Notes under the pieces: generated by a model
What the model saw: only the letters and a program-made list of their open reading frames with translations
What the model was told of the DNA's origin: nothing
Database searches by the model: none
Translations under genes and position numbers: made by a program
Assembly: GCF_024171735.1 (NCBI RefSeq)
Contig: NZ_JAMTCH010000003.1
Location: forward strand, 608,841 to 672,840
Direction: 5' to 3'
DNA: 64,000 nucleotides
DNA from: Prauserella alba
GTDB lineage: Bacteria > Actinomycetota > Actinomycetes > Mycobacteriales > Pseudonocardiaceae
Shown here: positions 57,136 through 64,000 of the stretch, in pieces
Numbering within the stretch: the stretch's first letter is position 1
Layout: each line of letters opens with the position of its first letter

Positions 57136-57812
57136 GGAGCCGACTGTACTCCCGGCGGCCCTGGCGGCACCGGCGTCAGTCGCAGCGCTGCCGCTGTCAC
57201 CAGGCCCGCACCGGTGACGCCCACGACCGCGCCCACGGTGTCGGTCAGCCAGTGCACCTCCAGCACGATGCGACTCGCCGCGCACACCGCGATGGCCGCG
57301 CCCGCCGCGACGGCGGCCCGGCGGCGCAGGTGTGGCGCCGTCCACGCCGCCAGCAGCCAGACAGCGAATCCGGTCGCCGCGACCGAGGTGACGTGTCCGC
57401 TGGGAAAGGCCCAGTCCGGGAACTGCCGGGGCCGGTCACGCGTGAAGAGGGGTTTCGCCACGGCGCTCACCAGCCGGCAGGTGCCGAGTACGACGAGCAC
57501 CCGCACCAGCAGGCCCGCGAGGTGCGGATCGGATCGGCGGTGTCGTAGCGCGGCCACGGCGAGGGCGACGGCCAGGAGAACGGGCAGCACCGGGCCCAGC
57601 ACCAGACCGGCGATCCCCGCGATGTCACCCGCGGCGGTGCGCCACACCCCGTGCAGCCCGCTGCTCAGTGCGCGATCGAGGTCGGTGCCGTTGCGGGCGA
57701 CGAGTCCGAGCGCGGTGAACAGCACCAGCAGTGCGAACCCGGCGCTCGCCTGCCACGCACGACTCGTGCCGGTGCGAGGCCGATGCGACGGGGTGGTCGG
57801 CGGTGCGGGCAT
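57132..57812 (-). CDS. PAP2-family membrane phosphatase
   Basis: 226 residues, about six helices. The three acid-phosphatase motifs are [13 protein letters not shown] and [12 protein letters not shown]. It would dephosphorylate a lipid phosphate or undecaprenyl pyrophosphate on the outer face. The last residues overlap the lipB start by four bases, so it is translationally coupled to lipB. The gene is an insertion relative to loci where TIGR01777 is directly next to lipB. Confidence 0.88.
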   Translation of the reverse strand: MPAPPTTPSHRPRTGTSRAWQASAGFALLVLFTALGLVARNGTDLDRALSSGLHGVWRTAAGDIAGIAGLVLGPVLPVLLAVALAVAALRHRRSDPHLAGLLVRVLVVLGTCRLVSAVAKPLFTRDRPRQFPDWAFPSGHVTSVAATGFAVWLLAAWTAPHLRRRAAVAAGAAIAVCAASRIVLEVHWLTDTVGAVVGVTGAGLVTAAALRLTPVPPGPPGVQSAP

Positions 57813-57827
57813 GGCGGTGGACGCGCG

Positions 57828-58712
57828 TCACGTGACGGCGGCCAGCGCCTGGTCGATGCGCGGGTGGGTGAACGTGAATCCGGTCCCGGGCAGCCGGGAC
57901 GGTACGGCACGCGGGCCCGACAGCAGCATCTCGTCGGCCGCGTCTCCGAGCACGGTTCGCAGTGCGATGCCGGGCACGCGCCACGGTGTCGGCCAGTGGA
58001 GCGCCCTGCCCAGGGCCTTGGTGAACTCGGCGTTGGTGACCGGTTCGGGAGCGGTCAGGTTCACGGGGCCGGACATTCCGGCATCGCGCAGCAGCAGTTC
58101 CATCGCGGCGAGGTGGTCGTCGATGCCGATCCACGGGAAGTACTGCCTGCCGTCGCCGAGGGTGCCGCCGAGGCCCAGCCGGAACAGCGTCCGCAGCGGG
58201 CCGAGCAGTCCGCCGTGGGAGGACAGCACGGGCGACGTCCGCAGGTGCACGACCCGGGATCCCGCACGTACCGCGGGCTCGGTGGCGGACTCCCACGCAC
58301 GGCACAGGCCGGCGAGGAACCCGGACCCGGCCGGTGCGGATTCGTCGACCTCGCGGTCGCCGGTGTCGCCGTAGACGTTGATCCCGGAGGCGTTGAGCAG
58401 CACGGGCGTTCCGTGGCGGGCGACGGCGTCGGCAATGACCTCCGTCGGCTCGACCCGGCTGTCGACGAGGCGCTGCTTCCGTGCGTCGCTCCACCGGCCG
58501 GACGCCAGCGGCGCGCCGCACAGGTTCACCACGGCGTCGACGCCGTCGAACGCGCCGTCGTCGATGCGTCCCGCGGGCGGGTCCCAGCCCCGTTCGTCGG
58601 CGGCGCCCGGAGCGCGCCGGACCAGCCGCAGCACGTCGTGTCCGGCCGTGCGCAGCCGGGTGACCAGGGCTCCGCCCAGCAGTCCGCTCGAACCCGCGAC
58701 CAGTACTCGCAT
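57828..58712 (-). CDS. TIGR01777-family NAD(P)-binding epimerase-like protein
   Basis: 294 residues. An N-terminal GSSGLLGGALV loop, VVNLCGAPLASGRWSDARK, then the PWRVPGIALRTVLGDAADEM C-terminal block define this family (SulA/YfcH-type, Rv2216). The activity is unknown; it is conserved beside the E2 and lipB genes in actinobacteria. It starts with ATG and lies 15 bp upstream of the PAP2 gene. Confidence 0.9.
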   Translation of the reverse strand: MRVLVAGSSGLLGGALVTRLRTAGHDVLRLVRRAPGAADERGWDPPAGRIDDGAFDGVDAVVNLCGAPLASGRWSDARKQRLVDSRVEPTEVIADAVARHGTPVLLNASGINVYGDTGDREVDESAPAGSGFLAGLCRAWESATEPAVRAGSRVVHLRTSPVLSSHGGLLGPLRTLFRLGLGGTLGDGRQYFPWIGIDDHLAAMELLLRDAGMSGPVNLTAPEPVTNAEFTKALGRALHWPTPWRVPGIALRTVLGDAADEMLLSGPRAVPSRLPGTGFTFTHPRIDQALAAVT

Positions 58713-58760
58713 GACGCCACCCTAGCGGCGATGCGGTACGCGTGGTCGTCGGTGAGTCGA

Positions 58761-58788
58761 CGCGGAGTGGCACGCGCGCCACTCCGCG
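58761..58788. repeat. Perfect 11-bp stem-loop
   Basis: CGCGGAGTGGC and GCCACTCCGCG around the loop ACGCGC, about 50 bp upstream of the TIGR01777 gene start; its position would put it in or near that promoter or leader. Confidence 0.6.
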
Positions 58789-58872
58789 CTGCCGACGCGC
58801 GGTCGAGGATCGTTCACGACGTCCCTCGCGGCGGCGAGCGATCCGAGCGTGTCCGTCGAGCAGTGCGCTCAT

Positions 58873-58921
58873 GCAGCGAGGGTCCGAACCCGGTCGGGTG
58901 CCGGGTTCAGACCCTCGCTGC
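58873..58921. repeat. 21-bp stem-loop
   Basis: Arms 58873-58893 and 58901-58921 pair with one mismatch; the loop is TCGGGTG. The stem contains GCAGCGAGGGTC. Second hairpin downstream of the E2 gene. Confidence 0.65.
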
Positions 58922-58980
58922 GAGTGACGGGCTCAGGCCCGACCTCTTCGGTTGTACGTCGACGGAGCGGCGACGCCGAT

Positions 58981-59013
58981 CGGTTGTCCCCGGCGCGGCG
59001 CCGGGGACAACCG
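58981..59013 (-). terminator. 16-bp stem-loop at the end of the E2 gene
   Basis: Perfect arms CGGTTGTCCCCGGCGC / GCGCCGGGGACAACCG starting three bases beyond the E2 stop codon. No T-tract. Very likely ends the lpdA-sucB transcript. Confidence 0.75.
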
Positions 59014-59016
59014 AGG

Positions 59017-60867
<1,851 letters not shown>

Positions 60868-60924
60868 CGTCTGCTGACTCCCTTGGTTCGTTGTCGATGT
60901 TGGTCTTGGGTGCGAGCCGGGGCG

Positions 60925-62298
60925 TCAGCCGTGGACGTGCAACGGCTTGCCCGCGAGTGCGAGATGTGCCTCGCCGAGCGCCTCGGACTGGGTCGGGTGC
61001 GCGTGGATCAGCGGAGCGACGTCCTCGGGGAAGGCCTCCCAGCTGTAGATCAGCTGCGCCTCGCCGATGAGCTCGCCGACGCGGTCGCCCACGAGGTGCA
61101 GCCCCACGACCGGTCCGTCCGGCGCCTTGACCAGCTTCACCGCGCCGGAGGTCTTGAGGATCTGGCTCTTGCCGTTGCCGCCGAGGTCGTAGGTGAACAC
61201 CTCGACGTCGGCGCCGTACTTCTCCTTGGCGGCGGCCTCCGTCAGGCCCACGGACGCGACCTCGGGGTGCGAGTACGTCACCCGCGGGATGCCGGCCTCG
61301 TCGATCGGCGACGGGTTCAGGCCCGCGATCTCCTCGGCGACGAACACGCCCTGCTGGAAGCCGCGGTGGGCCAGCTGCAGGCCGGGGACGATGTCGCCGA
61401 CGGCGTAGACGTTCGGGTTGCTCGTGCGCAGGCGCTCGTCGGTGACGACGAAGCCGCGGTCGAGCTGGATGCCCGCCTCCTCGTAGCCGTGGCCCGCGGT
61501 GTTGGGGCCGCGGCCGACGGCGACCAGCAGCACGTCGGCCTCGAGCGTCTCACCGGATTCGAGGGTCACCGTGACGCCGCTCTCGTCCTGCTTGGCCTCG
61601 GTGAACTTCACGCCGGTCTTGTAGCCGATCTTGCGGCGGCGCAGCGCGCGCTCGAGCTGCTTGGAGGCGAACTCGTCCTCGTTCGGCACGAGCCGTGGCA
61701 GCGCCTCGACGATCGTCACGTCGGTGCCGAAGGACGCCCACACGCTGGCGAACTCGACGCCGATGACGCCGCCGCCCAGCACGATCGCCTTCTTCGGCAC
61801 GTAATCGAGCTGGAGGGCTTCCTCGCTGGCGATGATGCGCCCGCCGAGCTCCAGGCCCGGCAGCGTCTTCGAGTACGAACCGGTCGCCAGGATGATGTTC
61901 TTACCCGTGTACCGGGTGCCGTCGACCTCGACCGTGGTGCCGCCGACGTAGGTCCCGGCCCCTTCGACGAAGGTGACCTGGTGTGCCTTCGCCAGCCCCT
62001 GGAGGCCCTTGTGCAGCCGGGTGACGATGCCGTCCTTGTACTTGTGGACCCCGGCCATGTCGACGCCCTCGAGCGTGCTCTTCACGCCGAACTGCTCGCC
62101 TTCGCGGGCCGAATCGGCGACCTCGGCGGCGTGCAGCAGCGCCTTGGTCGGGATGCACCCTCGATGCAAGCAGGTGCCGCCCAGTTTGTCCTTCTCGATC
62201 AGCGTGACGGACATGCCCAGTTCGGCGGCCCGGAAGGCCGCGGCGTAACCGCCCGATCCGCCACCCAGGATCACCAGGTCGGCTTCAGCGTCGCTCAC
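60925..62298 (-). CDS. lpdA: Dihydrolipoamide dehydrogenase (E3)
   Basis: 457 residues. FAD loop GGGSGGYAAAF, redox pair GGTCLHRGCIPTK, NAD loop GGGVIGVEFASVW, VGDIVPG FAD site, and C-terminal HAHPTQSE with the base histidine. It reoxidises dihydrolipoamide on E2. The GTG start follows 113 bp after an alternating purine-pyrimidine tract. First gene of lpdA-sucB. Confidence 0.96.
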   Translation of the reverse strand: MSDAEADLVILGGGSGGYAAAFRAAELGMSVTLIEKDKLGGTCLHRGCIPTKALLHAAEVADSAREGEQFGVKSTLEGVDMAGVHKYKDGIVTRLHKGLQGLAKAHQVTFVEGAGTYVGGTTVEVDGTRYTGKNIILATGSYSKTLPGLELGGRIIASEEALQLDYVPKKAIVLGGGVIGVEFASVWASFGTDVTIVEALPRLVPNEDEFASKQLERALRRRKIGYKTGVKFTEAKQDESGVTVTLESGETLEADVLLVAVGRGPNTAGHGYEEAGIQLDRGFVVTDERLRTSNPNVYAVGDIVPGLQLAHRGFQQGVFVAEEIAGLNPSPIDEAGIPRVTYSHPEVASVGLTEAAAKEKYGADVEVFTYDLGGNGKSQILKTSGAVKLVKAPDGPVVGLHLVGDRVGELIGEAQLIYSWEAFPEDVAPLIHAHPTQSEALGEAHLALAGKPLHVHG

Positions 62299-62410
62299 TT
62301 GTCCAACTCCCTCGCGCAGGTTTCCTCCGGCACCCGGTCGGCCCTGTGAACACTACGCGGCGCTGTGGGGCGTCGGCTGTCCACGCGGCCTCCCAGAGGG
62401 TGTCTGTGGT

Positions 62411-62434
62411 GTACGCACGCGCGCACGCGCGCGC
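62411..62434. other. Alternating purine-pyrimidine tract (Z-DNA-prone) upstream of lpdA
   Basis: 24 bases of strict alternation made of GC, AC and GT steps, in the divergent region between lpdA and the small basic protein gene. A similar 22-base tract lies upstream of aceE. Confidence 0.75.
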
Positions 62435-62557
62435 TTGTCATGCCACATCCTGTCACTTCGTGCCTGGGAGGCGCGAAGTGTGGTCGGTGAGGCTGTCCCA
62501 CGAGTTCGGAAATAAGGGACAATGATCGTCGGAGGCGAACGTGGAGAGGTGATCGAC

Positions 62558-62920
62558 GTGGGGCTGTTCGACCGGCTGCGGCGCAAGCGCGGTGGGAAAC
62601 AGCGGCCCGGGACGTTGCGCGGGGCGAGCGACGCGGACACGAGCCATCTGGACGCGTGGGCGTCGCAGCGGCGCGGGGTCGAGGCGTACGTGGAGCCCAG
62701 GACGAACGTCACCGAGACGACGGTCGTGCTGGTCGCGCACGACGGCGAGTGGACCCGCAGGCGCATCGGGAGTCTGGGGCAGGCGCAGGACTTCGGCGGC
62801 AAGCGCTCGATCCCGGTGTACGAGGTCGCGCGCACCGGATATCCGCAGCGCATGCGCGACTACACGCAGCGGCAGAAGATCCTGGAGCGCCGCAGGCGGG
62901 AGGCCGAACGCGACGCGTGA
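62558..62920 (+). CDS. Small basic protein, unknown function
   Basis: 120 residues from GTG 62558 (VGLFDRLRRKRGG); GGAGAGG upstream supports this start over GTG 62549. Basic N-terminus, a central TTVVLVAHDGEWTRRRIGS beta-rich part, then a helical RDYTQRQKILERRRREAERDA end. The conserved-looking GGKRSIPVYEVARTGYPQRM segment suggests a small folded domain. No catalytic residues recognised; related short proteins in actinobacteria are sometimes labelled oxidoreductase without evidence. It is divergent from lpdA. Confidence 0.7.
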   Translation: MGLFDRLRRKRGGKQRPGTLRGASDADTSHLDAWASQRRGVEAYVEPRTNVTETTVVLVAHDGEWTRRRIGSLGQAQDFGGKRSIPVYEVARTGYPQRMRDYTQRQKILERRRREAERDA

Positions 62921-63037
62921 GGTGTTCAGCGGGCCGTCGGGTGTCAGCCATACCGGCGACCGCGACCGGACATGCCGTGATCAGCTCGACCTGATGACCG
63001 GTCCCTCCGATCGGTGAACACGACGGAGGAGAACGGC

Positions 63038-64000
63038 ATGAACGGCTTCGATCGACGCAGGTTTCTGGAACTCGGCGGCGCGGCCGGTGCCGCACTCGCC
63101 GCGGGAGGGCTGAACACCGGATGGACCTGGGCCTCACCGGCAGAGCGTTCCCGGTTCACGGGGCATCCGTTCGCACTCGGCGTCGCCTCCGGCGATCCGC
63201 TGCCCAGCGGGGTGGTGCTGTGGACGCGGCTGGCTCCCGACCCGCTGGCCGAGGACGGTTCGGGCGGGATGCGCGGCCGGGGTGTGGTGCCCGTCCGCTG
63301 GGAGGTGGCCGAGGACGAGCTCTTCGCCGGCCGGGTCGCCCACGGTGTGGTCAATGCCATACCGGAACTCGGTCACTCGGTTCACGTCGAGGTCGACACG
63401 TTGCGCCCGGATCGCGAGTACTTCTACCGGTTCCGGGTGGGTGGCGAGATCAGCGCCGTCGGGCGGACCCGCACCGCGCCGGCGGCCGACGCGAACGTCG
63501 ACGCGCTGGCGTTCGCGTTCGTGTCCTGCCAGAACTACCCGGCCGGGTAGTACACGGCGCACCGCCACCTCGCCGGCGAGGACCTGCGCGCGGTGGTGCA
63601 CCTCGGCGACTACATCTACGAGGGATCCGCGACGGGCCGTCGGCCGTGCTCACGTGCCCGCCCACGAGATCGTCTCGCTGGCCGATTACCGCATGCGGCA
63701 CGCCCAGTACAAGACCGACCCCGACCTGCAGCGGTGCCACGCGGCGTTCCCGTGGATCGTGACGTGGGACGACCACGAGGTCGAGAACGACTACGCGGAC
63801 GAGATCCCCCAGCACGACGGCGTCGACCCCGGCGATTTCCTGGTCCGCCGCGCCGCGGCCTACCAGGCCTACTACGAGCACCTGCCGCTGCGGCGCTCGT
63901 CGGTGCCGAAGGGGGGCCGGACATGCGGATCTACCGGCGGCTGCGGTTCGGCGCGCTCGCCGAGTTCGACGTGCTCGACGGCCGCCAGTACCGCAGCGAC
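63038..64000 (+). pseudogene. PhoD-type alkaline phosphatase/phosphodiesterase, disrupted, and cut by the window end
   Basis: ATG 63038 has GGAGGA eight bases upstream. The N-terminus is a Tat signal (DRRRFLELGG, then an Ala/Gly hydrophobic stretch). PhoD sequence is clear (HPFALGVASGDP, LWTRLAPDP, FVSCQNYPAG). After that the frame meets TAG at 63548-63550, at a position where homologues have tyrosine (the next codons read [12 protein letters not shown] and HLGDYIYEG). A shift to the +1 frame between about 63625 and 63650 is needed to continue with [12 protein letters not shown] and [13 protein letters not shown], and a second shift at the six-G run 63911-63916 to continue with [19 protein letters not shown]. 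So one nonsense and two frameshift changes are seen; the end is outside the window. Confidence 0.82.

Larger units (their letters stand above)
58713..59016. other. Intergenic region with three stem-loops
   Basis: 304 bp between the E2 gene end and the TIGR01777 gene start, with no protein-like frame. Hairpins: 58981-59013, 58873-58921 and 58761-58788. It must also hold the promoter of the TIGR01777-PAP2-lipB unit. Confidence 0.6.

Overview
The window is high-GC actinobacterial DNA. Gene content and order point to the Pseudonocardiaceae (Saccharomonospora/Amycolatopsis-like), although no 16S gene is present to prove it. Pointers are a steroid ring C/D catabolic operon (echA20-ipdABC), a fasR-fabD-fabH-acpP-fabF cluster beside aceE, DUF3052 and ahpE, a single-component aceE, an Lsr2-type protein, an F420-type LLM oxidoreductase, frequent GTG starts, and intergenic palindromic repeats. 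I see no insertion sequence, phage, integrase or CRISPR array.

Layout. 0-4 kb: a plus-strand operon (SDR, echA20, ipdA, ipdB, ipdC) with start/stop overlaps, for the last two steroid rings. 4.1-9.9 kb: a BioF-like protein lacking its PLP lysine, a PIG-L deacetylase, a DEAD-box helicase with an RGG tail, a DAO-type oxidoreductase and YaaA. 10-15.2 kb: proS, a single-pass protein, a HAD phosphatase, a multi-pass membrane protein whose 3' end overlaps a convergent YjbQ gene. 15.4-18.3 kb: three-subunit proton-translocating transhydrogenase. 18.4-24.4 kb: a hybrid nucleoid protein (Lsr2 dimerisation domain plus histone-H1-like tail), a flavin disulfide reductase, a large low-complexity membrane protein, DUF3145 and a secreted protein.

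24.5-34.6 kb: the lipid/pyruvate block: fabF, acpP, fabH, fabD and their PucR-type regulator, then aceE, with DUF3052, ahpE and tRNA-Val(UAC) on the other strand. This order matches the M. tuberculosis Rv2238c-Rv2245 region. 34.6-38.1 kb looks accessory: an LppA-like lipoprotein, a small membrane protein, and a processive GT2 glycosyltransferase paired with a 60-residue LASTG peptide, bounded by the tRNA and a possible degenerate copy of its 3' end. 38.1-44.5 kb: a GlxA-type regulator, a cysteine hydrolase, a drug ABC exporter with a divergent TetR gene and palindromic operators, a zinc metalloprotease and a PP2C phosphatase.

44.8-62.3 kb: dnaE, an MFS exporter, a sirtuin, DedA, then the lipoate/2-oxoacid dehydrogenase genes on the minus strand (lpdA, sucB/dlaT, TIGR01777, PAP2, lipB ... 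lipA). lipB and lipA are separated by an inserted block (SDR, unknown protein, TetR, LLM oxidoreductase) rich in repeats. Together aceE, sucB and lpdA supply pyruvate/2-oxoglutarate dehydrogenase complexes, lipA/lipB attach their cofactor, and fabDHPF uses the acetyl-CoA. The right edge carries a PhoD-type phosphatase gene broken by a stop codon and two frameshifts.
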